From: an uncultured Rhodospirillales bacterium
Lineage (GTDB): Bacteria; Pseudomonadota; Alphaproteobacteria; Azospirillales; Azospirillaceae
Assembly (NCBI GenBank): GCA_903856295.1
Contig: CAIOBP010000212.1
Span: 1 to 36,993, forward strand
DNA: 36,993 nt
Direction: 5' to 3'
In this document: in pieces, positions 25,776-36,993 of the stretch
Position numbering within the stretch: position 1 is the stretch's first letter
Layout of the letters: every line of letters begins with the position of its first letter
Translations under genes and position numbers: made by a program
The notes under the pieces: generated by a model
What the model saw: the letters and a program-made list of their open reading frames with translations, nothing else
What the model was told of the DNA's origin: nothing
The model's database searches: none

Positions 25776-25890
25776 CGGGGTCTGGGGCCTCAAGGCCCCA
25801 GTGGGGTTCAGGGGCGAAGCCCCTTGGCCGTCGGAGACCCAGGGGCTCCGCCCCTGGACCCCGCCAAAGGCCGGTGGCCTTTGGAAACCG
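25776..25890 (-). repeat. 115-bp multi-hairpin dispersed repeat, copy 2
   Basis: This is the reverse complement of the element at 14011-14124, with most bases identical and changes concentrated in the loops and paired stem positions. It starts directly at the mutT stop and ends 4 bp before the next gene, again between convergent genes. It carries the same four hairpins, so terminator function in both directions is likely. Confidence 0.85.
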
Positions 25891-25894
25891 GGAC

Positions 25895-26269
25895 TTATGG
25901 TGCCCGCGGCGGGCGAACCTCATGCTCGGACCAGCGCTGACCGGGGCGCATCATCGGGACATCGATCACCATCACCACACCGTGCTCGGCGGCGCGCTGG
26001 CTGAGACGGGCGAGGGTGGTTTCGCGCAGGCGTTGCCGGGCTTCCGGAGTCTTGGCCTCGCGCATGGCCGTGCGGTAGGCCTGACGTTCGGCGGGGGTGA
26101 TCAGGTCGCGTGCCCGCACCATGGCGACCACCGCCACGGCGCGCTGGCCTCCGGCGGCTTCGGGGCCGGGGGCCGTGCGGGCGGCTTCCTCGGCGGTGGC
26201 GGGCAGGGCGGCGGCGAACAGAATGGCTCCGAGGGTCAGGGCGCCGAGGCGACGGGTCCAGAGGCTCAT
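25895..26269 (-). CDS. Hypothetical exported protein
   Basis: The 124-residue product has a signal peptide (about 1-27; LGALTLGAILFAAALPATA). The mature part is helical, Arg/Ala-rich, and resembles small periplasmic proteins of the type that follow RDLITPAERQAYRTAMREAKTPEA; this pattern recalls CpxP/Spy-like or Fe-S-free helical adaptors, but the family is not assigned. The ATG at 26269 is fixed by AAAGGAG 8 nt upstream. A frame open to 26293 would add 8 residues. Confidence 0.7.
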   Translation of the reverse strand: MSLWTRRLGALTLGAILFAAALPATAEEAARTAPGPEAAGGQRAVAVVAMVRARDLITPAERQAYRTAMREAKTPEARQRLRETTLARLSQRAAEHGVVMVIDVPMMRPGQRWSEHEVRPPRAP

Positions 26270-26380
26270 GGTGGATACTCCTTTGCGGGACATTGGCCCA
26301 GGACACTAAGCTGGTGCTGGGTGTCGGCAGCCACAAGCTGAGCGATTGTCACAGGCTCGGGACTCGAGGGCGACTGGTGT

Positions 26381-26431
26381 TAGAGCGGATTCACGCTACG
26401 GGGTGATGCCACCCCTTTGCGACCCGCTCTA
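26381..26431 (-). terminator. Nested hairpin overlapping a stop codon
   Basis: TAGAGCGG (26381-26388) pairs with CCGCTCTA (26424-26431), and inside it GGGGT pairs with ACCCC around GATGCC. The stop codon of the gene ending at 26429 lies within the outer arm. A transcript end signal for that gene is likely. AGAGCGGATTCACG resembles dispersed sequences I recall from other Rhodospirillales. Confidence 0.55.
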
Positions 26432-26692
26432 GGCATTGTCGGCGTCGTCGGCCATTTCCTCGACCAGTTCGGCGGCGTAGTCCACGAATTCCTCCGGGGT
26501 GACGCTCAGCCCTTCCTGCTCGCAGATGCGCACGAACACCCGGTAGGCATAGAGAATGGCCACGTCGAACACGGCGCCGTCGGCGTCTTCGTCATGGGGA
26601 TTCTCGATGCCCTGCTCCTTGAGGGTGTCGGAAATATCGTGGCGGGCGGCGGTCAGGACCGCATCCATCGCTTGCTTGCGGAGGTTCGACAT
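26429..26692 (-). CDS. Small acidic hypothetical protein
   Basis: The 87-residue product is helical and acidic, with no signal peptide (MSNLRKQAMDAVLTAARHDI, ending EMADDADNA). AGAAGGAA lies 8 nt before the ATG. The family is not recognised. It lies 54 bp from uvrA, whose stop faces it on the same strand, so it may be on the uvrA transcript. Its stop codon is embedded in the hairpin at 26381-26431. Confidence 0.7.
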   Translation of the reverse strand: MSNLRKQAMDAVLTAARHDISDTLKEQGIENPHDEDADGAVFDVAILYAYRVFVRICEQEGLSVTPEEFVDYAAELVEEMADDADNA

Positions 26693-26746
26693 CGCGCTGT
26701 TCCTTCTGTCGGTCGTGACTAGACTATAGATGTCCGGGGCGAACCG

Positions 26747-29596
<2,850 letters not shown>

Positions 29597-29696
29597 GAGG
29601 CGTTCTGATAACAGCCCAAAACGCTTCAGACAAGCGATTTCAGCGGGATGCGGGCATGCGGTGAGCGGGCGGCGGCCTTGCCGGATCCTCGGGCCG

Positions 29697-31577
29697 TCAT
29701 GGCCCCGGCTCGGGAGCGATACCGGCGCAACCGGGGGCGATGCCGCGGCCGGTGTCGGTGACGGTCAGCCGCAGCCGTCCGGGGCCGATGGATTCGGCGA
29801 TCGTCACCAATCCGCCCCGGCGGTTGTACTTGATGGCGTTGGACAGCAGATTGACCAGAACCTGCTTGAGGCGGGTATGATCGGCCAGCACCTGGATCGG
29901 CGGACCGGACGGCAGGGTGAAGCGGATGGCGACGCCGGCCGGTTCGGCCATCGGCGTCACCAGCGCCAGACTCTCGAGCAGAACCTCACGGGCGTCGACG
30001 GTATCGATTTGCAGGCTGAGCCGGCCGGTTTCGATTTTGGCCAGATCGAGGATCTCGTTGATCAACTCGAGCAGATGGCTGCCGGCCCGGTGAATGTGTT
30101 CGACGCAGCGGCGCTGGGTTGGGGTGAGCGGCTCCTTGCGCTCGTTAATTTCCAGCATCTGGCTGAAACCGAGCACGGCGTTCAGCGGCGTGCGTAACTC
30201 GTGGCTCATGGCCGAGAGGAACTCGGTCTTGGCCGAATTGGCGTGGTCGGCCGCCTCTTTCGCCTGGACCATGGCCTCTTCGTTCGCCTTGCGGGCGGTG
30301 ATGTCGCGGGCGATGCCGACCACGCCGGCGATCATGCCGTTGGCGCCGATCAGCGGAGACTTGGTGGAGAGGTAGGTTGCCGTTCCGCCCGCCGCCGCGG
30401 GCAGGCGCTCTTCGACCGAAACCGTGCGTCCGCTGCTGGCCACCGTCTGGTCGATTGCGCGCAACCGGGCCACCACCTCGGCCGGCAGCAGATCGGTGTC
30501 GCATCTGCCGAGGATTTTTTCCGGCGGATGCCCGATGGCTTTGGCGCAGGCGCTGTTCACCAGCAGATAGCGGCCGTCCAGATCCTTGATGAAGATCGGG
30601 TCCTCCGAGCTGTCGACCACCGCGTGCATCAGCGAGAGGGTGTTGAGCAACTCGGCCTGGACCGCCCGCTGTTCGGTGATGTCGCGGATGATGCCGGTGA
30701 AGATCGGTTCGCCGGCGACCATCGCCTCGCTGACCGCGAGGTGGATCGACAGCAGCGTGCCGTCCTTGCACCGTGCGGTCACTTCCCGCACCGGCCCGTT
30801 GACGATCCGCGAGCTGCGGGTGCGGTCGTAGCGGGCGAGCGCCTTGTCATGGTGGGCGACCTCGGAGCGGGGCATCAGAAGGCCGATGTCCTGCCCGATC
30901 AACTCCTCGGGTTGATAGCCGAACAGACGCAGGCAGGCGGCGTTGGCCGAGTCGATGCGTCCGCGCCGGTCCATGGTGAGGATGGCGTCGACCGCGGTGT
31001 CGAGTACGCTGCGGTAGCGGGCCTCGCTGGCGGCGAGGGCCTGCTGGGTGGCGCGCAGGGCATCGGCCTCGGCCTGGGACTGCCGCACCGCCAGCCGGAG
31101 TTCCAGGGCATCGATCACCGATTCCGCAAGGTCATCGAGCCGGGCGATCTGCCCGGCCTCGAGCTGGCGCGGCTCCCGGTCGATCACGCACAGCGCCCCG
31201 ACGGTATGACCGGAGCGGCTGCGCAAGGGGGTGCCGGCGTAAAACCGGACATGGGGCGGCCCGAGGACCGCTGGGGTGTCGGCGAAGCGCGGGTCGGCGC
31301 GCGTATCCTCGATCACCAGCGCCTGATCCCCGACGATCGCCTGATTGCAGAAGGACTGCTCGCGTGGCACCTCGCGAACATCAAGGCCCAGCGCGGCCTT
31401 GAACCAGACGCGCCGCTCATCGACCAGGGTCACCAGCGCGATCGGGGTTCCGGTCAGGGCTGCCGCCAACCGGGCGATGCGGTCAAAGGCGGCCTCAGGC
31501 CCGGTGTCGAGGATGTCGTAAGCCCACAGGGCTTTGAGACGCTCCGCCTCGCTCTGAGGAGCTGCTTGAGGGGTCAT
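29697..31577 (-). CDS. GAF-PAS-PAS histidine kinase, ATPase domain truncated
   Basis: The 626-residue product has a GAF domain (about 25-160), two PAS domains (about 185-305 and 310-430), a HisKA box with phospho-acceptor His ([20 protein letters not shown], about 455-475) and the first half of a HATPase domain: N box ([12 protein letters not shown]) and G1 box ([10 protein letters not shown]). It then stops after 11 unrelated residues, so the F box and G2 (GxGLxI) lid are missing, about 60 residues short. No other frame downstream restores them. ATP binding is probably impaired. It lies 100 bp upstream of uvrA on the same strand. AGGTA precedes the ATG at 31577. Confidence 0.85.
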   Translation of the reverse strand: MTPQAAPQSEAERLKALWAYDILDTGPEAAFDRIARLAAALTGTPIALVTLVDERRVWFKAALGLDVREVPREQSFCNQAIVGDQALVIEDTRADPRFADTPAVLGPPHVRFYAGTPLRSRSGHTVGALCVIDREPRQLEAGQIARLDDLAESVIDALELRLAVRQSQAEADALRATQQALAASEARYRSVLDTAVDAILTMDRRGRIDSANAACLRLFGYQPEELIGQDIGLLMPRSEVAHHDKALARYDRTRSSRIVNGPVREVTARCKDGTLLSIHLAVSEAMVAGEPIFTGIIRDITEQRAVQAELLNTLSLMHAVVDSSEDPIFIKDLDGRYLLVNSACAKAIGHPPEKILGRCDTDLLPAEVVARLRAIDQTVASSGRTVSVEERLPAAAGGTATYLSTKSPLIGANGMIAGVVGIARDITARKANEEAMVQAKEAADHANSAKTEFLSAMSHELRTPLNAVLGFSQMLEINERKEPLTPTQRRCVEHIHRAGSHLLELINEILDLAKIETGRLSLQIDTVDAREVLLESLALVTPMAEPAGVAIRFTLPSGPPIQVLADHTRLKQVLVNLLSNAIKYNRRGGLVTIAESIGPGRLRLTVTDTGRGIAPGCAGIAPEPGP

Positions 31578-31861
31578 CGGCTACCTGTTGGTTTTGCGCC
31601 GGCCACCGTGCGGAGAGGGACTCGGGTGCGCTGACGGCCCCAATCCTATCGGCAAGCCGTAATTGGTCCGTTAAAATTTTCTCAAAGACTCCCCGACGTC
31701 GACCCGGTGCGGTTTTTTGCCGCAGCTTGGCCGGGCGTGCCGGGGCCGGACGCGACTTTCACCCGACTGTCGACCCGGAGCGGGTGGGGCGAGCCCTGAA
31801 ACGCCCCGAGGATCGAGCAAATTCAAAAAAGTGCTGAACATGTCGAGCGAAGGAGCGGTCT
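31578..31861. other. Intergenic region, no gene seen
   Basis: This is 284 bp between two leftward genes. It holds a small stem TGCGG/CCGCA around TTTTTTG near 31709, which could end the upstream small gene's transcript. Two GTCGACCCGG copies occur (about 31697 and 31769). No convincing reading frame was found. Confidence 0.4.
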
Positions 31862-32104
31862 TCAGGCGGCCCGGCGTGACGAGCGACTGACGTTCAGCGG
31901 AATAACGTTCACGAATTTGACAAAACCACAAATGCTGCTGATGTCGACATCGATGCCGCGTTCATGCAAGGTGGCCATCGCGAATGCTTCATACAACAGG
32001 CCAAGGGCGGCATCAATCTTGGTGCGCTGGTGAATGGTGATATTTCCCTGGCTGAAGGTTTGCAGGTCACGGATGACCGATTTAATTTCCTGGCGGGTCA
32101 GCAT
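31862..32104 (-). CDS. Small hypothetical protein
   Basis: The 80-residue product is soluble, with helices (MLTRQEIKSVIRDLQTFSQG, then AALGLLYEAFAMATLHERGI) and a short beta-rich end. There is no signal peptide. AAGGA lies about 11 nt before the ATG at 32104. The family is not recognised. It is divergent from the 3-hydroxybutyrate dehydrogenase gene and somewhat less GC-rich than its neighbours. Confidence 0.65.
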   Translation of the reverse strand: MLTRQEIKSVIRDLQTFSQGNITIHQRTKIDAALGLLYEAFAMATLHERGIDVDISSICGFVKFVNVIPLNVSRSSRRAA

Positions 32105-32351
32105 GGATGTCAGGTCCTTAGGGAAATACGGTGTGGTTAAATGCCGGGGCGGCTCATGTCCTGCCCGCAAGCGCTATCGAATCGTAAACCCACCAGGACT
32201 TCCACAAAAAAATCGACGGAATACCCTATTTTGATCGACCCGAGTCGTTTGGTCGCACCCCCGGCCGCTTTTCGCGGGACGCTTTCCGTCGCGGCCCGAG
32301 TTGCGTTACCATTCCGAATCGTCGCCGCCCTCACGGACCAAGGATGAAGCC

Positions 32352-33176
32352 ATGACCAGTCAAGCCTCGCCCGTGCCCCCTGTACCTGTCCGGAGTCTCG
32401 CGGGGCGTACGGCGCTGGTCACCGGGTCGACCAGCGGCATCGGGCTCGGGATCGCGCGGGCGCTGGCGGCGGCGGGGGCCGACATCGTGCTCAACGGCTT
32501 CGGCGATGCCGCCGGCATCGAGCGGCTGCGCGCGGAGATCGCGACAGAAACCGGGGGCGCCGTCGGTTTCATCGCCGCCGACATGCGCAAGCCCGAGCAG
32601 ATCGCGGCGATGATCGCCGAGGTCGAATCCCGGATCGCACCGGTGGACATTCTGGTCAACAACGCCGGCATTCAGTATGTCTCGCCGGTCGAATCCTTTC
32701 CGCTCGACAAGTGGGACGAGATCATCGCCATCAATCTCAACGCGGTGTTTCACGGGATTCGCGCGGTGCTGCCGGGCATGAAGGCGCGGCGCTGGGGGCG
32801 GATCATCAACACCGGTTCGGCCCATGCCCTGGTGGCCTCGCCCTTCAAGTCGGCGTACGTCTCGGCCAAGCACGGCGTGATGGGGCTGACCAAGGTGGTG
32901 GCGCTGGAGACCGCCGAGTATGGCGTCACCTGCAATTCGATCTGTCCCGGGTATGTCTGGACGCCGCTGGTCGAGACCCAGATCGCCGATCAGTGCACGG
33001 TTCACAACAAGTCGCGCGAGGAGGTGATTCACGACATTCTGCTGGCGCCTCAGCCGACCCGGCGCTTCGTCACCGTGGAAGAAGTGGGGGCGGTCGCGGT
33101 GTTTCTGGCCTCGGACGGGGCGCGGTCGATCACCGGCACCTCGATCTCGGTGGATGGCGGCTGGATCGCTCGTTGA
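32352..33176 (+). CDS. bdhA: 3-hydroxybutyrate dehydrogenase
   Basis: The 274-residue product is a short-chain dehydrogenase that interconverts 3-hydroxybutyrate and acetoacetate with NAD, a step in polyhydroxybutyrate turnover. It has the nucleotide motif TGSTSGIGLG, the NNAG motif (LVNNAGIQYV), the catalytic Ser/Tyr/Lys set (NTGSAHALVASP, SAYVSAKHG) and a C-terminal GTSISVDGGWIAR. HALVASPFKSAYVSAKHG and CPGYVWTPLVE are close to known BDH1-type enzymes. The ATG at 32352 follows AAGGATGA with 8 nt spacing. An earlier ATG (32301) would add 17 residues. Confidence 0.9.
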   Translation: MTSQASPVPPVPVRSLAGRTALVTGSTSGIGLGIARALAAAGADIVLNGFGDAAGIERLRAEIATETGGAVGFIAADMRKPEQIAAMIAEVESRIAPVDILVNNAGIQYVSPVESFPLDKWDEIIAINLNAVFHGIRAVLPGMKARRWGRIINTGSAHALVASPFKSAYVSAKHGVMGLTKVVALETAEYGVTCNSICPGYVWTPLVETQIADQCTVHNKSREEVIHDILLAPQPTRRFVTVEEVGAVAVFLASDGARSITGTSISVDGGWIAR

Positions 33177-33336
33177 TTTTATTCGCGCGTTCGGTTTGCA
33201 GGGAGCGCTCCGACCGTGTATCTTGCGCCGGTCCATCTTCAGGGCGATTTTGTGGCCCTGGATCACCGCTGCACGGGTTCGTCACCATACAGCCGACATA
33301 CTGGAAACGACCGTCACCATCCGGAAGAGCGCCTGA

Positions 33337-34125
33337 ATGTCTAATCCCGTCGATCACCTGAAGCCCTTGTTGCAGCGGCTGGTGAGTCTGTCCGAAGGCC
33401 ATGACGAGCGTCTGGCCCGTCTGGAAGCGGCCAATTCCCGCCTGAGCGCTCAGATCGCACGGATCGGTGAGCAGGTCGGCCGGCAGAGCGAGCAGTTGCT
33501 TCGGCTCGAGGAGAACCCGCCGGTCTTCGCTCCGCCCCCGCCGCCGCCGGCCCCGACTCCAGCGCCTTCTCCGCCTTCTCCGCCGCTGTCTCCGCCACCG
33601 CCGCCGGTTCCGGTCCGGGGGGCGCCGTTTGCCGGGGCCGCCGGCCATCTCAACGAGCAGATCACCCGTACGCGCGAGCAATTGAGCCGGCTGGCCGAGC
33701 AACTCGGTCGCATCGAGAAGGCGCAGTTGGAGCTGCGGGACGAGGTCGTGCAGCAGGGCGAGGACCAGCAGCAGCTGATCGAGGGGCTTCAGACCCGGAT
33801 GGCCGATGCCCAGGCCCGGATGGTCGACACGCAGACCCGGATCGCCGACACCCAGGAGCGTTTGCCGGTGCTGGTTCAGCGGCGGTTCGAGGCGGTGCTG
33901 GGCATCGAGAGCGAGGAGCCCGAGCGCGTCGAGCCGCCGGTGAAGTCCGAAGTCGGCGTGGTTCAGGAAGAAATCCGCCAACTTGGCCGGCACATGTCCG
34001 ACTTGGTTTCCCAACTGGGCAAGCTGACCGCGGGTGCGCCCGAGTCGCTGCCGCCCAGGGCCGAGCCCAAGCCGAAACCCGCGGTGTCACCCAAGCCGTC
34101 CGTGCGCCGGTCGAGTTTGCGCTGA
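33337..34125 (+). CDS. Hypothetical coiled-coil protein
   Basis: The 262-residue product has a coiled coil (about 10-58), a proline-rich hinge (about 60-92, with runs of Pro), a second long coiled coil (about 103-160, heptads containing RTREQLSRLAEQLGRIEKAQ) and a Pro/Lys tail. GGAAGAG lies 8 nt before the ATG. There is no membrane segment or signal peptide. The role is unknown; a scaffold or structural protein is inferred. Confidence 0.7.
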   Translation: MSNPVDHLKPLLQRLVSLSEGHDERLARLEAANSRLSAQIARIGEQVGRQSEQLLRLEENPPVFAPPPPPPAPTPAPSPPSPPLSPPPPPVPVRGAPFAGAAGHLNEQITRTREQLSRLAEQLGRIEKAQLELRDEVVQQGEDQQQLIEGLQTRMADAQARMVDTQTRIADTQERLPVLVQRRFEAVLGIESEEPERVEPPVKSEVGVVQEEIRQLGRHMSDLVSQLGKLTAGAPESLPPRAEPKPKPAVSPKPSVRRSSLR

Positions 34126-34260
34126 TCCGGAATGCCGATTCGTTGCGGCTGCGCGACGGTCCCGCCGGTGCGTGGAGGGCTGTGGCCATCTTACGGTGCC
34201 GTGTCCGGGTGCGGAGGGCGCCTTGATTTCAACAGGATTCGATAGGGGAGGGCATATTTG

Positions 34261-34755
34261 ATGACCGACAACGACTGTCCGTGTGGCTCCGGTCAGACGC
34301 TGGCGGCCTGTTGCGGGCCGTATCTTGGCGGCGCCGCTCCGGCTCCGACCGCCGAAGCGCTGATGCGGTCGCGCTATTCGGCCTTTGTCACCGGCAACAT
34401 CGACTACATCGAGCAGACGCTGTTGCCCGAGACCCGTGCCGATTTCGATCGCAAGAACATCACCGATTGGGCCGGCAACAGCTCCTGGCTGGGTCTGGAG
34501 GTGCGTTCGACCGAAGCCGGTGGCGTGGGTGATCAAACGGGGCAGGTGGAGTTCATCGCCCGTTTCACCTTTGGGGGCCAGCAGCATGCCCATCATGAGA
34601 TGAGCCGTTTCGTTAAGCGCGACGGTCGCTGGTGGTATGTGGATGGCGACATCGTGACGCCGCGTCCGCGCACCGTGGTTAAGATCGGGCGCAACGATCC
34701 CTGCTCTTGCGGCAGTGGCAAGAAATACAAGAAGTGTTGCGGCGGAGCCGGATGA
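34261..34755 (+). CDS. ychJ: YchJ-family SEC-C motif protein
   Basis: The 164-residue product has two SEC-C zinc motifs: CPCGSG...CC near the N-terminus and [15 protein letters not shown] at the C-terminus. Between them is the YchJ domain (about 30-130; [31 protein letters not shown]). The C-terminal motif matches that of SecA and probably binds zinc. The function of YchJ is not established. The ATG at 34261 follows GGGGAGGG; a TTG at 34258 is immediately upstream. It is 4 bp from the next gene, so the two are likely co-transcribed. Confidence 0.9.
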   Translation: MTDNDCPCGSGQTLAACCGPYLGGAAPAPTAEALMRSRYSAFVTGNIDYIEQTLLPETRADFDRKNITDWAGNSSWLGLEVRSTEAGGVGDQTGQVEFIARFTFGGQQHAHHEMSRFVKRDGRWWYVDGDIVTPRPRTVVKIGRNDPCSCGSGKKYKKCCGGAG

Positions 34756-34759
34756 TTTA

Positions 34760-36760
34760 ATGGTTTCCTCCTCGGTTTCGCTGACCCTCGGCTTGCATTA
34801 CCATCGCGCCGGGCGGTTGGCCGAGGCCGAGGAGATTTATCGCGCGGTGCTGGCGGCGGAGCCGGAAAACCCCGACGCCTTGCATCTTTTCGGCGTGCTC
34901 GCCCATCAACTCGGGGAGCACGGCTTCGCGGTGGAGGCGATCAGCCTTGCGCTGGGTTTCGCGCCCGACCGGGCCGATTTTCTCTGCAATCTCGGCGATG
35001 TCTACCGGGTCTTGCAGTTTTATCCCGAAGCCGAAGAGACCTTGAACCGGGCGATCGCCCTTGATCCGGGGAACGCCCCCGCTCACAACAATCTCGGGCT
35101 GGTGATCCAGGCGCTGGGGCGCACCGACGAGGCGGCGGCGGCCTATCAGCGGGCGCTGGCGATCGAGCCGCATTTTCCCGAGGCGCACAACAATCTCGGC
35201 AACGCCTGGAAGGCGCTGCGTCTGCCCGAACGGGCCGAGGCGAGCTACCGGCGGGCCTTGATCCAGCGTCCGGACTATCCCGAGGCCCAGCATAATCTCG
35301 GCAATCTTTACAAGGAGATCGGCCGGCAGTCCGAGGCGGTGGCGGCCTTCGGGGCGGCGCTGGCGCTGCGTCCCGATTATCCGCCGGCGCGCTTCGGCCT
35401 GACCATGGCCCAGTTGCCGGTGATCTATCACAGCGAGGCCGAGATCGACCAGCGGCGGGAGGCCTATCGGCTGTCCCTGCTCCGGCTCGGCGATTATGCC
35501 CGTTTCGATGCCGGCGATCCGCTGCGGCTGAGCGAGGCGGTGGGCTCGCACCAGCCGTTCTTTCTGGCCTATCAGGGGCGCAACGACCGCGACCTCCAGG
35601 CGCTCTATGGCGGGGTGGCGGCGGCGGCGATGGCCCGGCGCTTCCCCGAACCGCTGGATTTGCCGAAAGCGGCGCCGGGCGAGCGCATCCGGGTCGGGGT
35701 GGTCAGCGGCTATTTCTGCAATCACTCGGTGTGGAAAATGCCGATCCGGGGCTGGCTGAGCCAACTCGACCGGCGCCGTTTCCGCGTTCAGTGCTACCAC
35801 ACGCGGGCGCAGCGGGACGCCGAAACCCTGGAGGCGGAGCGTCTTGCCGACCGCTTCATCCAGGGGCCGCTGCCGCTCGAGCACTGGCGGACGCTGATCC
35901 TGGCCGACGCGCCCCACGTCCTGATCTTTCCGGAACTGGGCATGGACCCGGTGAGCGCGCAACTGGCGTCGCAAAGGCTGGCGCGGGTGCAGTGCACGTC
36001 CTGGGGCCATCCCACCTCCAGCGGTCTGCCGGGCATCGATTATTTTCTCAGCAGCGACCTGATGGAACCGCCGGATGCTCAGGAGCACTACAGCGAAACC
36101 CTGATCCGGCTGCCGAATCTGTCAGTCTATTACGAGCCGCTGGTCCGGTCCGAGGCGGAGGTGTCGCGGGCCGAGCTGGGCTGCCCGGATGGGGCGGTGA
36201 TCTTCTGGTGCTGCCAGTCGCTCTACAAATACCTGCCCGGTTATGACGGCGTGTTTCCGCGCATCGCCCGCGCCGTTGGTGGCGGCTGCCGTTTTGTCTT
36301 TATCGACCATCAGGCTGGCGATGTGGTCTCGGAGGTGTTCCGGCGGCGCCTGGATGCGGCGTTCGCCGCCGAGGGCCTGGTGGCGGCCGAGTCTTGCGTC
36401 TTTCTGCCCCGGCTCAGTCCCGAGCGCTTCTTGGCGGTGGGGGCGGTGTGCGACGTGTTCCTGGACAGCATCGGCTGGTCGGGGTGCAACTCGACCCTGG
36501 AAGCCCTGGTCACCGATCTGCCGGTGGTGACCTGGCCCGGCGCGCTGATGCGCGGCCGTCATTCCCTGGCAATCCTGCGCGCCATCGGCGTCACCGAGAC
36601 CATCGCCGAGTCGCTGGAGGATTACGTGGCCATCGCCGCGCGTCTGGCCACGGATCGGGCGTGGCGAGGCGAAATCCGCGCCAAGATCGCCGCCAACAAA
36701 CACCGCGCCTATCGCGACCGCGCCTGCATCGAGGCGCTGGAGGCGTTTCTGGAGCGATGA
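34760..36760 (+). CDS. TPR-containing O-GlcNAc transferase-like protein (GT41)
   Basis: The 666-residue product has about seven TPR repeats (about 5-225; repeated HNNLG and YP/P-EA motifs) followed by a GT41/SPINDLY-type glycosyltransferase domain (about 300-660). Motifs seen are GVVSGYFCNHSV, QCTSWGHPTSSGLPGIDYFLSSDLMEP, FLDSIGWSGCNSTLEAL and GALMRGRHSLAIL. It should transfer a sugar to protein Ser/Thr; the substrate is unknown, with flagellin or surface proteins common in bacteria. The start at 34760 lies 4 bp after the ychJ stop; a longer frame from 34715 would overlap ychJ. Confidence 0.9.
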   Translation: MVSSSVSLTLGLHYHRAGRLAEAEEIYRAVLAAEPENPDALHLFGVLAHQLGEHGFAVEAISLALGFAPDRADFLCNLGDVYRVLQFYPEAEETLNRAIALDPGNAPAHNNLGLVIQALGRTDEAAAAYQRALAIEPHFPEAHNNLGNAWKALRLPERAEASYRRALIQRPDYPEAQHNLGNLYKEIGRQSEAVAAFGAALALRPDYPPARFGLTMAQLPVIYHSEAEIDQRREAYRLSLLRLGDYARFDAGDPLRLSEAVGSHQPFFLAYQGRNDRDLQALYGGVAAAAMARRFPEPLDLPKAAPGERIRVGVVSGYFCNHSVWKMPIRGWLSQLDRRRFRVQCYHTRAQRDAETLEAERLADRFIQGPLPLEHWRTLILADAPHVLIFPELGMDPVSAQLASQRLARVQCTSWGHPTSSGLPGIDYFLSSDLMEPPDAQEHYSETLIRLPNLSVYYEPLVRSEAEVSRAELGCPDGAVIFWCCQSLYKYLPGYDGVFPRIARAVGGGCRFVFIDHQAGDVVSEVFRRRLDAAFAAEGLVAAESCVFLPRLSPERFLAVGAVCDVFLDSIGWSGCNSTLEALVTDLPVVTWPGALMRGRHSLAILRAIGVTETIAESLEDYVAIAARLATDRAWRGEIRAKIAANKHRAYRDRACIEALEAFLER

Positions 36761-36793
36761 ACAAGGGTGGGGGCGTTGCCGGGGCGAGGGGCT

Positions 36794-36857
36794 TATACCG
36801 GCGCGCAAAAAGATTGAGTCAATCGGTGCGCCGGTATCGGCCGCGACTGCGGCCGCG
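36794..36857 (+). repeat. REP-like two-hairpin repeat, copy C
   Basis: It has the same length and the same two hairpins as copy A (18473), with changes at CAAAAAGATTGAGTCAATC in the loop. The loop itself forms a third small inverted repeat, GATTGA/TCAATC. The match ends exactly where the putative IS end begins. Confidence 0.85.
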
Positions 36858-36993
36858 GGCCGTGCAAGTTTTTTTCTGTAAATTCGCGCAGAAGACGACT
36901 TGATTCGAGGCGGGTAGTTACGCCGCCAGATTTATGTATATCTTACCAGTCATCCAGTCCTCATCGACCTCTGCGAGCAATGCTGAAACCAAG
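36858..36993 (-). mobile_element. IS256-type element, terminal fragment
   Basis: The segment contains CAAGTTTTTTTCTGTAAATT (36865-36884), which resembles the terminal inverted repeats of IS256-family elements as I recall them (a GTCAA-T run-CTGTAAATT pattern). Behind it lies the 3' end of a likely transposase frame. The REP-like homology stops at 36857, consistent with an insertion boundary there. The other end lies beyond the window. Confidence 0.45.
36918..36992 (-). CDS. Transposase C-terminus, partial (IS256-like)
   Basis: On the minus strand the window edge opens into LVSALLAEVDEDWMTGKIY followed by INLAA and a TAA at 36920-36918. The pattern L.SALL.E...W.TG.IYIN is typical of the C-terminus of IS256-family transposases. 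Only 24 residues are visible, so the assignment rests on a short match plus the terminal-repeat-like sequence 35-55 bp further on. Confidence 0.5.
   Translation of the reverse strand: MVSALLAEVDEDWMTGKIYINLAA

Overview
The window reads as chromosome from a GC-rich alphaproteobacterium of the Rhodospirillales, most like Magnetospirillum and relatives. Signs of this are the ppiC-argJ-mutT gene order, a RibA with an extra N-terminal domain, a conserved-type OmpR regulator, many sensory and c-di-GMP proteins, and a pair of genes resembling the magnetosome proteins Mms6/MamD and MamF/MmsF. Placement is by recognition of protein families only; no search was run.

Layout. (1) About 140-3500 is visibly AT-rich against its surroundings. 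It holds a fragment of a membrane protein, a pentapeptide-repeat protein ending in a PilZ (c-di-GMP-binding) domain, and two bacteriohemerythrins, each with a defect: one is frameshifted at a T7 run, the other lacks a histidine iron ligand. (2) 3502-12068 holds rluE, a giant Ser/Thr kinase-AAA-GAF-histidine kinase, a small hypothetical gene and a PAS-GGDEF-EAL protein. (3) 12127-14006 holds an orphan MotB/OmpA-like protein, then a near-consensus Fur box, then the Mms6-like and MmsF-like genes in tandem. (4) 14129-17025 is a leftward cell-envelope group: an Ala/Pro-rich protein, a lipoprotein, a SPOR-domain protein and an L,D-transpeptidase. (5) 17172-23004 holds ribA, a response regulator with a degenerate receiver, a HTH protein, yggS and several small hypotheticals. 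(6) 23204-25775 is ppiC-argJ-mutT. (7) 25895-32104 runs leftward: two small genes, uvrA, a histidine kinase that ends inside its ATPase domain, and a small hypothetical. (8) 32352-36760 runs rightward: 3-hydroxybutyrate dehydrogenase, a coiled-coil protein, a YchJ-like SEC-C protein and a TPR-glycosyltransferase. The window ends in what looks like the terminus of an IS256-type element.

Three repeat systems stand out. A 115-bp multi-hairpin element occurs twice, in opposite orientations, each time exactly filling the gap between a convergent gene pair. A REP-like element of about 64 bp occurs three times: two in tandem upstream of the response regulator, and one at the right end abutting the IS. 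A TAGAGCGG hairpin overlaps the stop codon of a small gene.

The most notable content is the isolated, probably iron-regulated Mms6/MmsF pair. It has no other magnetosome genes around it in this window and sits next to a MotB-like protein and a c-di-GMP enzyme. Two-component and c-di-GMP signalling and O2/iron-related proteins are strongly over-represented.
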